From Candidatus Melainabacteria bacterium (lineage in GTDB: Bacteria > Cyanobacteriota > Vampirovibrionia > LMEP-6097), in NCBI GenBank assembly GCA_005110385.1, contig DUDT01000014.1, positions 1-64,000 on the forward strand: a DNA stretch of 64,000 nt. Reading direction: 5' to 3'. Shown in pieces: positions 1-8,757 of this stretch. The stretch's first letter is position 1; each line of letters begins with the position of its first letter. A program made the translations under genes and the position numbers. Below the pieces are notes generated by a model that was given only the letters and a program-made list of their open reading frames with translations, was not told the DNA's origin and did no database searches.

Positions 1-1
1 G

Positions 2-706
2 ATTCAGGGCAATATGATACTTGCTGATAATCAAGAATTTTTACAAAGCTATGGTAAATTGGTTGCTACTGGTGATAATGCCTCTGCAAGCAAATTAGCT
101 CAAATTGCGAATTTTATAGGAGCAGATAATAATTATACTTATCAAGCTAGAGGATTCAGCAATACAAACTTATCAGCACGAAACATAGAAGTAGCGTATA
201 ACATCTTAGAATTCAGTCAGAATTTAAAAGAGCAGAATTATTCTAATTATGCTGCAAATAACTTTATGCTTGAAACTGTTTTAAACAATGCAAAGGGATT
301 TAATACTAGTATAGAATCAGATTTAACTATAGCCTTCTTTGACTCTCTTGAAGATACGCTAGAAGGTAAACCAGAGACACTTAGTGCTGCAGCTTACGAC
401 AAGTTTATTACAAGAGTAATTGCTGGATTTGGAAATGATTTATACTACAATGGGGCAGTAGGTATAAAGAGCAGTAGTGAGCAGGTTAAAAATAATTCTA
501 CTTACAGGAATCAATTGGGATTAAATAATGTTAGTGTTGCTAACCTGCAAATAGAGCAATTTGAATCCATGATTGAGTTTTTTAATCTTCAGATAGCTCA
601 GGAAAGTGCAAAGGAACAGCCAAATACAGGTAAAATTGATAATTATAGATCTCAAATAAATTCACATCAAACTGCCATTACTGCTCTACAGAGAACATTA
701 TCATAA
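2..706 (+). CDS. 3' end of a large helical protein (5' truncated by window edge)
   Basis: The reading frame is open from the first bases of the window, so the ATG at 14 is probably internal and the gene starts outside. About 234 residues are visible. They are polar, Asn/Gln/Ser-rich and look entirely alpha-helical, with no recognised domain. Near the end, around residues 184-195 counted from the ATG, is the hydrophobic stretch FESMIEFFNLQI followed by a charged helical tail of about 35 residues. The giant proteins encoded at 26329-49417 end in the same way, so I infer membership of that group. It lies 34 bp upstream of a FliK-like gene and a FlgG-like gene on the same strand, which ties this type of protein to flagellar-type genes. 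Function unknown. Confidence 0.7.
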   Translation: MQGNMILADNQEFLQSYGKLVATGDNASASKLAQIANFIGADNNYTYQARGFSNTNLSARNIEVAYNILEFSQNLKEQNYSNYAANNFMLETVLNNAKGFNTSIESDLTIAFFDSLEDTLEGKPETLSAAAYDKFITRVIAGFGNDLYYNGAVGIKSSSEQVKNNSTYRNQLGLNNVSVANLQIEQFESMIEFFNLQIAQESAKEQPNTGKIDNYRSQINSHQTAITALQRTLS

Positions 707-740
707 CCTAATATTAATAAACTTTATGTAGATTAGTATT

Positions 741-1586
741 GTGAGTAACTTAGAGGGATCATTTTTAGGTAACAAAGATACAAGACCCTCTTCTGGGCAG
801 ACTAGACAGCAACTAGGCTCTGGGGTTAACGCTAATGTCGCCTCCCACGGTAAATTTCTAAATAATGGAGTCCAGTCCAAAAGCTTCGCTCAAGAAATGG
901 CAGCTTTATTAGCGAATGGACAAGAAATACCTGATGAATTAAAAGCAAAAATGGAGGAGATGGGTCTCTCTGATCAAATCAATAACGAACCTAACGCTCA
1001 AGGAAAAAGAATAAATAACAACAGAACTGCAGTCAAAAGTCATGAAGCTCTTACAAGCATGGAGGATAGTTTAAACAAGGCTCAAGCTGATAAAGAGAAT
1101 TTAAGACAGGAAGATGTCCGAAAAGCCTTTAGTCAATCTCGCGCAGAAGAGCAGGAAGAAAGGGTCTCTGAAGAAAAGAAACATTATTATTCGAGCAATG
1201 AAGCTACGATTGCGACAGCCGCTCAGGAAAACAGTAAATCTATAACAGAAGCTGCAAGAGAAGGAAATGTAGCTCAGCAAGAACAAAGACAATCTGAAGA
1301 TGGCAGCAGGCAGCAGCAACTTGCAAATTGGGAGCTGTTAGCACCTAGACTAATAGAGGATTCTGCAAATCGTGCTATCAGGTTAGACATACCAGACGTA
1401 GAGGATATACAAACCGTAATAGTCAGGATGGGTCAATCCGGAGTTACTATACAAGCCATAGGTTCTGAAGACATGGTAAACAGCTTCTCCACTAGAGAAG
1501 GAATTCTCAGAAATGCCCTTGCTAAGAAAAATGTCAAACTAGATTCAGTAACAGCCTTCGATGCAAAAGCAATGTATCAAAAGTAA
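741..1586 (+). CDS. FliK-like flagellar hook-length control protein (C-terminal domain)
   Basis: A 281-residue protein starting at GTG. Residues 1-190 are low-complexity, Gln/Glu/Ser/Asn-rich and probably disordered or coiled-coil. The last 70 residues form a compact domain with alternating strands and helices: a strand with VIVRMGQSGVTIQAIG, then a helix REGILRNALAKKNVKL, then DSVTAF. This matches the layout of the FliK/YscP C-terminal export-switch domain, where a beta segment is followed by a helix with 'LR..L...G..L..V'. In FliK that domain contacts FlhB and switches export specificity when the hook reaches length. The gene lies 6 bp upstream of a FlgF/FlgG-family gene, which supports the call. 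Similarity is by pattern only; it could be another secreted low-complexity protein. Confidence 0.55.
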   Translation: MSNLEGSFLGNKDTRPSSGQTRQQLGSGVNANVASHGKFLNNGVQSKSFAQEMAALLANGQEIPDELKAKMEEMGLSDQINNEPNAQGKRINNNRTAVKSHEALTSMEDSLNKAQADKENLRQEDVRKAFSQSRAEEQEERVSEEKKHYYSSNEATIATAAQENSKSITEAAREGNVAQQEQRQSEDGSRQQQLANWELLAPRLIEDSANRAIRLDIPDVEDIQTVIVRMGQSGVTIQAIGSEDMVNSFSTREGILRNALAKKNVKLDSVTAFDAKAMYQK

Positions 1587-1592
1587 TCAATC

Positions 1593-2498
1593 ATGAATAA
1601 TCTTCACCATTTATCACAAAACACTACTTTAAATTCGACTGATTTAATAGGTCTAATATCAGGGAACATGGCTGGTGCTGCAACTTATGGTCACAGAGCT
1701 AAAGTATGGTCATTCAAAGACTATATGTATGGTGGTGAAATGGTCGAAGGTGGTCTTAGTATGAAGCAAGGTGGTCAAGCACCTAGATTAGGAGAATGGA
1801 CTAAATTATTTATAAAAGGTAAAGGATTCTTTACTGTCTGGGACCCTAAACAACAGAAAACTATGTATACGAGGCTCGGCGATTTTCACATAGATGGTTC
1901 TGGAAACATGGTTTCTAAAGAAGGTTACCAAGTTTTAGGAGCTCCACTAGAAGGCTCTTATACCCAACTACGAAGACAAGGACAATATACAGATTTAAAT
2001 ACCCAAGCTGATAGTTTCGATGACATAACCCAAGGTAATCCTTTCAGAAAAGCGCCAAATGGTGCACCGCAAAAATTAAATCCAGCGGGGAGACCCGTTG
2101 GCAATGTTCAAGCAATTAATATCGCCTTAGATCCACGTAATGGTAAGTATCTAGGCTTATACGATGAGATCAAAGTCGCAGAAGATGGAGTCGTTTATGG
2201 CAAAGATGGAAACAATCTAGTCTCTCTTTATAAAATACAATTAGCAAATTTCAACAACCCAGAAGGATTAACCGATCTTAAAGATGGAATTTATTTCGAG
2301 ACTAATAGTAATAGTGGCATGCCTACTCTTGCAAGCACTGGAGCAATCATTATTTCAGAAGCTTTAGAGAAAAGCAATGCCAATATGAAAACTGAAGCCC
2401 ATTACCTAACAGAGGCACAAAGATCTTATCAATTTGCTACTCAAGCTCAGAAGCTTGCTGATAAAATTACTGGTACAGCGATAGAGCTGATTCAGTAA
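1593..2498 (+). CDS. Flagellar basal-body rod/hook protein, FlgF/FlgG family
   Basis: A 301-residue protein with both family signatures. The N-terminal region has LIGLISGNMAGAATYGHRAK, equivalent to the 'ISNNLANVNTTGFK' rod motif. Residues about 72-115 carry KLFIKGKGFFTV and YTRLGDFHIDGSGNMVSKEG, the FlgE/F/G central-domain start ('GDGFF.V.....YTR.G.F..D..G.LV...G'). The C-terminal 45 residues (ALEKSNANMKTEAHYLTEAQ onwards) match the 'SNVN...E...LI.AQR.YE' helix that packs in the rod or hook. It would be exported by the flagellar type III apparatus. The N-terminus is longer and more divergent than in classical FlgG, so rod, hook or a specialised filament cannot be told apart. It overlaps ybeY by one base. 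Confidence 0.85.
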   Translation: MNNLHHLSQNTTLNSTDLIGLISGNMAGAATYGHRAKVWSFKDYMYGGEMVEGGLSMKQGGQAPRLGEWTKLFIKGKGFFTVWDPKQQKTMYTRLGDFHIDGSGNMVSKEGYQVLGAPLEGSYTQLRRQGQYTDLNTQADSFDDITQGNPFRKAPNGAPQKLNPAGRPVGNVQAINIALDPRNGKYLGLYDEIKVAEDGVVYGKDGNNLVSLYKIQLANFNNPEGLTDLKDGIYFETNSNSGMPTLASTGAIIISEALEKSNANMKTEAHYLTEAQRSYQFATQAQKLADKITGTAIELIQ

Positions 2499-2989
2499 TG
2501 AGCCAAATTAATGTTTTAAATAGAGATTCCAAAACCCAATATTTAAATAAATCAGATAGTAATGAAATTTTAGATATTGAGAGCTGCGTAAACTGGTCAA
2601 GCCTTGCTGAGCTTTGTATTAAGTTATCTGATGAAATGGAATTCAACCTTAATCGCGAAATCTGCTTAAGTTTCTGCACCGAATCTGAAATTAGAGATTT
2701 GAATCGTAATTTTCGTAACAAAGACTCTATCACTGACGTGCTCTCATTTAACTTTCAAGAGCTACAAGACACTGGAGAAATTCAGCCACTTGGCGATATC
2801 ATCATCTGCACTACAAGAGCACAAGAGCAAGCTTGGGAGCTAGGTTACACGCTCAGACGAGAATTGATTTTCTTATTTGCTCATGGAGTCTTACATTTAC
2901 TTGGCTATGACCATGAAACAGAGGAGGATGCAGAAAAAATGTTCAATTTACAAAAACAAGTTATAAAGACGTATGGTATTTTAGACTGA
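2498..2989 (+). CDS. ybeY: Endoribonuclease YbeY (rRNA maturation factor)
   Basis: YbeY is a single-strand endoribonuclease needed for 16S rRNA 3'-end maturation and late 70S quality control. The 163-residue protein has the diagnostic zinc motif HGVLHLLGYDH with ligands His129, His133 and His139, and the upstream 'TDVLSF' segment at about residues 79-84 typical of the family. The length is normal. The start codon overlaps the stop of the flagellar gene by one base (TAATG), and the next gene starts directly after its stop, so translation is probably coupled through the unit. Confidence 0.95.
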   Translation: MSQINVLNRDSKTQYLNKSDSNEILDIESCVNWSSLAELCIKLSDEMEFNLNREICLSFCTESEIRDLNRNFRNKDSITDVLSFNFQELQDTGEIQPLGDIIICTTRAQEQAWELGYTLRRELIFLFAHGVLHLLGYDHETEEDAEKMFNLQKQVIKTYGILD

Positions 2990-4525
2990 GTGAGGGTCTT
3001 TAATAATCTTACGCATAAACTTGAAGAATTTGAGCCAATAAACTCAAATATAGTTACTTTTTACTCCTGTGGACCCACCGTCTACGATGATTCACATATA
3101 GGGCACGCTCGCAGTGCTATCACTTGGGATTTACTTGCAAGATATCTTCGTTTTAAAAATTATCAAGTAACTTGGATTAGGAATATCACTAATGTTGATG
3201 ACAAAATTATCAACCGTGCAAAAGAATTAGACATACTAGCAGACACTCTTTCACGAAAATACACCTATGAGTTCTGGGATGACATGGTTTCTCTAAATGT
3301 TTCTTGGCCAGATCATGAACCTAGAGCTACCGACTATATTCCAGAAATGATCAAATTCATAGAAGGACTTATCGCTCAAGGTTCTGCCTATGAAGTAGAT
3401 GGTGATGTATATTTCAGCGTGAGTAAATATACTCAGTATGGTCAACTAAAAAGACAAAGTATTGATGCTTTAAAAGAGGGGAATAGCCGCTTAGATCCAA
3501 ATAGTAAGAAAAAAGATCAGTTAGATTTCGCTTTATGGAAAGCTTTTCCGAATGAACCACTTTCAAGCTTCAGCTCTCCATGGGGATTAGGTAGACCTGG
3601 CTGGCATATAGAGTGCAGCACTATGATAGAAACGATTTTAAAAGAAAAATTTGCTATCTCTACCTTAGATATACATGCTGGCGGAGATGACTTAATCTTC
3701 CCTCATCACGAGAATGAATGTGCTCAATCAGAATGTTTCACGGGAAAACCGCTTGCAAAATACTGGCTACATAATGGCATGGTCATGATAAACGGTACTA
3801 AAATGTCAAAGTCATTAAATAATTACATGACCATCAAAAGTGTTCTAACTAAATTCAAACCAAATACTGTTCGTTTTTTCTGTTTGCAAACTCATTATAA
3901 AAAGCAAATCAACTTCACAAACACTGCTCTTCAAGCTGCTGAAAGTGGCTTTGATAAACTTTTCAATGCCATTTCAGAAGAACTTAAAGGCATTAAATTT
4001 AACAGCTTTGCACAGGTTCAATTAGATAAAATCCAGTTAGCAAGCCTAGATCAAGCTTTAATTAATCGCTTCACCGAAATATTAGATAACGATCTAGCTA
4101 CGCCACAGGCTCTTGCATTACTGTTTGAAAACCTAGACCAAAAACCTACAGTAATTTATCTTTTAAGCATACTTGGCTTCGATCTCAGATCTAATACTAA
4201 AGAGAATTCGCTAAAGTCTTTAATGCACTCCATCGCTGATGCCAAAGCCATGTCGAGAGCTTCTCACGTCGATGCCATCGCTTCACTTAAAGCAGCAGCC
4301 ACCTCGTATGATAATCTCACAGAAGCTAATGCTACTATGCAAGAGAATATTCTCATCGATAAGAGTAGCTTAGGCAGCATCATTGAGACCCTACTCGAGC
4401 TAAGAGAAAAAGCTCGCCTCGAAAAGAATTTCGAGCTTAGCGATAGAATTAGACTAGAGCTAGAAAAAGCTGGGATTATAATTAGAGATTTTAAAGATAA
4501 GCCCAGTGAATACAGCTTTGCTTAA
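2990..4525 (+). CDS. cysS: Cysteinyl-tRNA synthetase
   Basis: Class I aminoacyl-tRNA synthetase that charges tRNA-Cys in the cytoplasm. The 511-residue protein begins at GTG directly after the ybeY stop codon. It shows the zinc ligand region CGPTVYDD (Cys27), the HIGH motif at residues 36-39, the GWHIECS and HAGGDDLIFPHHENE segments that complete the metal site, and the KMSKS loop at residues 271-275. The C-terminal anticodon-binding part (after about residue 330) is somewhat longer than usual but ends with the expected DRIRLELEKAGI helix. The essential family residues are intact. Confidence 0.96.
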   Translation: MRVFNNLTHKLEEFEPINSNIVTFYSCGPTVYDDSHIGHARSAITWDLLARYLRFKNYQVTWIRNITNVDDKIINRAKELDILADTLSRKYTYEFWDDMVSLNVSWPDHEPRATDYIPEMIKFIEGLIAQGSAYEVDGDVYFSVSKYTQYGQLKRQSIDALKEGNSRLDPNSKKKDQLDFALWKAFPNEPLSSFSSPWGLGRPGWHIECSTMIETILKEKFAISTLDIHAGGDDLIFPHHENECAQSECFTGKPLAKYWLHNGMVMINGTKMSKSLNNYMTIKSVLTKFKPNTVRFFCLQTHYKKQINFTNTALQAAESGFDKLFNAISEELKGIKFNSFAQVQLDKIQLASLDQALINRFTEILDNDLATPQALALLFENLDQKPTVIYLLSILGFDLRSNTKENSLKSLMHSIADAKAMSRASHVDAIASLKAAATSYDNLTEANATMQENILIDKSSLGSIIETLLELREKARLEKNFELSDRIRLELEKAGIIIRDFKDKPSEYSFA

Positions 4526-4571
4526 AAAGACGGATGCGAACTTAATACTGCACGCATTGCAAAAAGATCTC

Positions 4572-6416
4572 TTAAAGTAACTTCGGAATACGCAGCTCAA
4601 ATACAGAAAACTTTTCAACATCTCTATAAAGATCCATTAAACCATTTGCGTATTGCCTAAAATTAGGCTCAAAACTGTATCCAGGAGCAAGAGGCATAAT
4701 TATCGAATTTCCAAGAATACCGATGACCCTATTCTCAACCACAGAAGCTATACTCTTACCATTAGTATTAGGTGCAATACAATTATCAAGAAGACTGAAA
4801 CGTTTATTAGCAGACATTCTATACCAAATCACTTGATGATAATATTCTAAATTCTCATTTAGGTGCTTAATTAAATTATCTATATCAAAATCACAATTTT
4901 CATCATTATAGAATTTAAAACTTTTCAATAAAAACTCGTATTCTTTCCCCAAAAGATACTCAACTAAAATGTCTTTAAACGCTAAAATCATCTCTACATC
5001 AAATTCTTCAAGAGCAAATGGAATAAAAAGACATTCCCTAGCATCATGAAGACTCTGCTCAACAGTAAGTGAAGTATATTCTCTATAATTTCTTTCTAGC
5101 CTAGCTTCACTACTCTGCCTTTTCATTTTCTCTTCAAGAGAATAAAAGCTATATCTTAAAACATCATTTAAAGCTTTCTCAAAATTATTAGGTGACCTTA
5201 AATCTACATTACTAGTAAGACCATCGCCACCAATAAAATAATTAGCAAACTTCTCATCAAAGCAAGCTTCAACAAGCTTTCGAGCAAAAGCAGAATCAGC
5301 GACATCATTTTTTGGTAAACGCCAAAGCTGCTTAATTGCTAAAACATGACCATGAGCAATTTTCTTAATTTCGAGGTTAGCCGTACGATCAAAACAGGAT
5401 ACGGGTTTCATGAAATCAGAACTATTCATTTGATCTTCAAGCCCAAACTGCGTAGTTCTTAAAGCCTTATAAAAAAAGAACTCTTCTGCCACATACTTAT
5501 CAATAGTTAATTTAGAATGTACAGAAAAAATTGGATTTTTAAAAATGACTTTAAGCTTAGAAGGTATTAAACCATTTGCATCAAGTTCTATTTTTTTAGC
5601 TAAAAGCTTATCAGCAGATAGGCTTACATAAACTGTTTTATATTTATTTTCAGAAGCTAATTTGGTTTTAAAAACCCCATTTAGAGAGGTTTTCAAAACA
5701 GCAATCGGCTCTAATTCTTTACTATTAAACTGCTTTAATTCTTCAGGAGAAGCCCAAAAAATCAGAGTTAAACCTTCTGGAATTTGAGTACCACTAACCG
5801 CAAGTATCTGACCCTCACATAAGTAATCTTTATGATTAACTTCAGTAAAAGTTCTTCTTGCGTAAGCCATAATTCGTGACTTAATCGGCAGCTCTAAGAT
5901 TACTTCAGTTTCAGCGATAGTCTTAAGATAATGATAAGCATAAGCAAACTCTTGCAACAAAGCCCCATCTGGTGAATAAACTTTAAGCTTTAAATCTTCA
6001 GAAATGAATTCTGATTCTGGAATCTGTAAAATAAATTCACCACGTTCTGAAACTTCTATACGGTTCATTACCAGTGAATCACTAGAATTTAAAGCCGTAT
6101 TAAAGGTATCTTTAGTGACTTCAGTGCGAGTTTTTTCAGAACTCAATTCATCTTTATAACCCGCTATATCTTTAATATTTTTAATAATATTTAAACTTAT
6201 AGGCTCATTTTTTAAAAGATCAGGAGTTTCTTTATTAAGGAAGAATTTACTCTCGCCTTTATTTTCAAGCTTAGAGCTAATTAATAGCGCCTCTCTTTCA
6301 ACCTGAGCGGGTTCTAGTTTATTTCTCTCATATGCAAAAGTTAAATAATAAGCCTTGAAATTAATACTTTCATCAGCTAACTGTAAATCTTTTAGAAGTC
6401 CTTGTATTAATAACAT
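4572..6416 (-). CDS. Uncharacterised 614-aa protein with N-terminal beta-rich repeats
   Basis: No family recognised. Residues 110-330 look beta-rich, with two or three Ig-like or carboxypeptidase-regulatory-like segments (for example RGEFILQIPESEF and NGVFKTKLASENK), each a short beta-sandwich edge. Residues 330-614 are mixed or helical. The end contains NENLEYYHQVIWYRM and ENRVIGILGNSIIMPLAPGY, which look like a conserved domain rather than filler. There is no signal peptide and no clear transmembrane segment, so it is probably cytosolic or exported without a Sec signal. It is transcribed towards cysS (46 bp between stops) and away from dapL. A contractile-particle or surface-structure role is possible but unsupported. 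Confidence 0.75.
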   Translation of the reverse strand: MLLIQGLLKDLQLADESINFKAYYLTFAYERNKLEPAQVEREALLISSKLENKGESKFFLNKETPDLLKNEPISLNIIKNIKDIAGYKDELSSEKTRTEVTKDTFNTALNSSDSLVMNRIEVSERGEFILQIPESEFISEDLKLKVYSPDGALLQEFAYAYHYLKTIAETEVILELPIKSRIMAYARRTFTEVNHKDYLCEGQILAVSGTQIPEGLTLIFWASPEELKQFNSKELEPIAVLKTSLNGVFKTKLASENKYKTVYVSLSADKLLAKKIELDANGLIPSKLKVIFKNPIFSVHSKLTIDKYVAEEFFFYKALRTTQFGLEDQMNSSDFMKPVSCFDRTANLEIKKIAHGHVLAIKQLWRLPKNDVADSAFARKLVEACFDEKFANYFIGGDGLTSNVDLRSPNNFEKALNDVLRYSFYSLEEKMKRQSSEARLERNYREYTSLTVEQSLHDARECLFIPFALEEFDVEMILAFKDILVEYLLGKEYEFLLKSFKFYNDENCDFDIDNLIKHLNENLEYYHQVIWYRMSANKRFSLLDNCIAPNTNGKSIASVVENRVIGILGNSIIMPLAPGYSFEPNFRQYANGLMDLYRDVEKFSVFELRIPKLL

Positions 6417-6461
6417 AAAGAAAAGTACCTAGATCTTGCACATCTGGAAGCAGCCCTAGGA

Positions 6462-6480
6462 AATATTAAATTCTAATATT
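6462..6480. repeat. Palindrome between divergent genes
   Basis: AATATTA and TAATATT form a perfect 7-bp inverted repeat around a 5-nt centre. It lies about 45 bp upstream of the ATG at 6416 on the minus strand and about 95 bp upstream of dapL. It could be an operator or only AT-rich chance. Confidence 0.35.
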
Positions 6481-6531
6481 AACTCAATAAAAATATTGTA
6501 TCAACATAATATTTTTTTTGCCTATAAATTT

Positions 6532-6562
6532 TTAACATAACAAATAAAAAATCCGATAAAAT
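6532..6562 (+). promoter_or_regulatory. Probable dapL promoter
   Basis: TTAACA (6532-6537) and TAAAAT (6557-6562) are spaced by 19 bp. The hexamer ends 13 nt before the dapL ATG, so the transcript would have a leader of only about 6 nt, which fits the short-leader pattern seen elsewhere in the window. Confidence 0.45.
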
Positions 6563-6575
6563 CTTAGCTTGAATC

Positions 6576-7766
6576 ATGGTTACCCAAATACAAGTTCCTA
6601 AATCTAAACGCCTCGACTTAATACCACCGTATCTTTTTGCAAGAATAGATGAAAAAAAAGCTATCGCTATTTCTAAAGGCGTAGATATTATCAATATGGG
6701 TATAGGCGATCCAGACATGCCTACTTTTTCGCCCATCATTGATACTATGCAGGCAGCAGTCGCAGACCCTAAAACACATGATTACCCACCTTACACTGGA
6801 ACTTTGGAATACCGTAAAGCTGTCTGCAAGTGGACTGCTCAAAAATTTGGGATTCCAGAATTTGATCCCATTGCTGAATGCTTAGGGACTATTGGCTCAA
6901 AAGAAGCTATCCACAATATTTTCCTAGCTTATGTAGACCCTGGTGATTACACATTAATTCCCGACCCTGGTTATCCTGTCTATAATACTGGAACTATATT
7001 TGCAGGCGGTACTCCATTCAAGATGCCTCTTTTAAAAGAAAATAATTTTCTTCCAGACTTAAAAGCTATTCCAGTAGAAATAGCCAAAAAAGCTAAATTA
7101 ATGTTTTTAAATTACCCAAATAATCCGACCAGTGCTATCGCTCCAATTGAATTCTTTGAAGAAGCTGTGTCTTTCTGTAAAGAGTATAATATTTTACTTT
7201 GCCATGATATGGCTTACTCAGAGATTAACTTTGATAACTATAAAGTACCTTCAATTTTCAACGTAAAAGGTGCTGAAGAAATAGCGATAGAGTTTCACTC
7301 TTTCTCTAAAAGCTATAACATGACTGGCTGGCGTGCAGGCTGGGTACTAGGTTGGGCTCCAGCTGTGCAAGCCCTTTCTCAAGTAAAAACCAATATTGAT
7401 TCAGGTATATTTAAAGCCATACAAAAAGCTTGTTTAACAGCACTTGAAATAGAGCAAAAAGTCTTAGACCAGCGTAACTCAATCTATGACGGAAGAAGAA
7501 AAGCTATCGTGAAAGGATTAAGATCACTAGGTTGTGATATTGAAGCTCCTAAATCTTCAATGTTTGTTTGGGCACCTATTCCTTCTGCTTTTAAATCTTC
7601 TGCTGAGTTTTGTGAAAAGCTTTTAGATGACTGTGGCATAGTCGTATCTCCGGGTAACGCCTTCGGTGAGTATGGCGAAGGATATTTCAGAATAGCCATG
7701 ACTACTGATATAGATAGAGTAGAACTAGCATTCTCAAGAATGAAAGAAGCTGGTATTAGTTTCTAA
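6576..7766 (+). CDS. dapL: LL-diaminopimelate aminotransferase
   Basis: PLP-dependent fold-type I aminotransferase that converts tetrahydrodipicolinate to LL-diaminopimelate in one step, feeding lysine and peptidoglycan synthesis. The 396-residue protein has NMGIGDPDMPT near residue 41, the NYPNNPTSA substrate/PLP motif, the HDMAYSEI aspartate/tyrosine site and the catalytic Lys245 in SFSKSYNMTGWRAGW. The length and N-terminus (KSKRLDLIPPYLF) fit the DapL group found in cyanobacteria, chlamydiae and relatives rather than a general aspartate aminotransferase, although AspC-type enzymes are close. The following lipA gene starts 50 bp downstream. Confidence 0.85.
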   Translation: MVTQIQVPKSKRLDLIPPYLFARIDEKKAIAISKGVDIINMGIGDPDMPTFSPIIDTMQAAVADPKTHDYPPYTGTLEYRKAVCKWTAQKFGIPEFDPIAECLGTIGSKEAIHNIFLAYVDPGDYTLIPDPGYPVYNTGTIFAGGTPFKMPLLKENNFLPDLKAIPVEIAKKAKLMFLNYPNNPTSAIAPIEFFEEAVSFCKEYNILLCHDMAYSEINFDNYKVPSIFNVKGAEEIAIEFHSFSKSYNMTGWRAGWVLGWAPAVQALSQVKTNIDSGIFKAIQKACLTALEIEQKVLDQRNSIYDGRRKAIVKGLRSLGCDIEAPKSSMFVWAPIPSAFKSSAEFCEKLLDDCGIVVSPGNAFGEYGEGYFRIAMTTDIDRVELAFSRMKEAGISF

Positions 7767-7816
7767 AAGTGGTATTTGATGGCAGTGTCATCGAGCGCAC
7801 AAGTCCAAGGCTGAAT

Positions 7817-8719
7817 ATGAATGAATCTAGAAATCCATTTTCAGTACCAGCAGATCGCTTACCTAAGCTGCCACAGTGGTTAAGAAACTCATTTCCTAAA
7901 TATAAGTTTGATAAATTAATTAAAGACATGCCTTTAAATGGCATGACTACTGTCTGCGAAGAAGCTAAGTGTCCTAATCGTGGCGAATGTATTTCTCGTG
8001 GCATCGTCACTGTCATGATTTTAGGCAGTGAGTGTACTCGTGCCTGTACTTTTTGTGCAGTAGAAAGGAACACACCACTGCCTGTAGACCCCTTAGAGCC
8101 ACAGAAAATGCTTGACATGGTGAACTACATGAAAGCTAAATATGTGGTTATTACAGCACCCACTAGGGATGATCTATTTGATGGCGGAGCTAGTCAATTT
8201 CGCAAGACAGTGGAACATATTAGACTATATAGACCAGATGTAAAGCTAGAACTATTAATCCCAGATTTCCAAAACCAGCATTATGCTTTTGATGAGATCA
8301 TTTCAGCAGAGCCAGAGATGATCTGCTTTGATACACAGACAGTAAAAGCACTTTACAAATGGGTTAGACCTGGTTTCTCCTATGATAAAGCACTGGAGCT
8401 GTTTTCATATTTCAACACAGAAATAAAAGCCAAGAAACTAGATATCGGTCTTAAAAGTGGCATTATGCTTGGCTTAGGTGAAAAACCTGAAGAGATTATC
8501 GAATTAATGAAAGAACTATATTCACATGGTGTGCGCTACATCACTCTAGGACAGTATCTTAAACCAGCAGAGATGCCATTACCTGTAATTGAATATATAG
8601 AAGAAGATATTTATCAGTACTATCGCAAACAAGGTCAAGAACTAGGTCTCTGGGTACAAGCTTCACCACTCACTCGTAGTAGTTATATGGCAGATCATCT
8701 GCATGAAAGTACTTTGTAA
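7817..8719 (+). CDS. lipA: Lipoyl synthase
   Basis: Radical SAM enzyme that inserts two sulfurs into protein-bound octanoyl groups. It shows the auxiliary cluster motif CEEAKCPNRGEC (Cys47, 52, 58 from the chosen start) and the SAM cluster motif CTRACTFC (Cys73, 77, 80). The C-terminal SPLTRSSYMAD includes the family's essential 'RSSY' serine. I chose ATG 7817 because CCAAGG lies 7 nt upstream and MNESRNPF gives a normal 300-residue protein; an in-frame GTG at 7769 would add 16 residues. It is next to a lipoate-ligase/octanoyltransferase gene and close to gcvH, its likely substrate. Confidence 0.94.
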   Translation: MNESRNPFSVPADRLPKLPQWLRNSFPKYKFDKLIKDMPLNGMTTVCEEAKCPNRGECISRGIVTVMILGSECTRACTFCAVERNTPLPVDPLEPQKMLDMVNYMKAKYVVITAPTRDDLFDGGASQFRKTVEHIRLYRPDVKLELLIPDFQNQHYAFDEIISAEPEMICFDTQTVKALYKWVRPGFSYDKALELFSYFNTEIKAKKLDIGLKSGIMLGLGEKPEEIIELMKELYSHGVRYITLGQYLKPAEMPLPVIEYIEEDIYQYYRKQGQELGLWVQASPLTRSSYMADHLHESTL

Positions 8720-8744
8720 TATTTTGGCATTAGTCTCTTTATCA

Positions 8745-8757
8745 TAAAATTAGGACC
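8745..8757 (+). promoter_or_regulatory. Leaderless-type -10 element for the lipoate enzyme gene
   Basis: TAAAAT (8745-8750, in CATAAAAT) ends 7 nt before the ATG at 8758. Transcription would start at or within 1-2 nt of the start codon. No Shine-Dalgarno sequence fits in the 7-nt gap apart from a weak AGGA that would overlap the start site. Confidence 0.5.
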
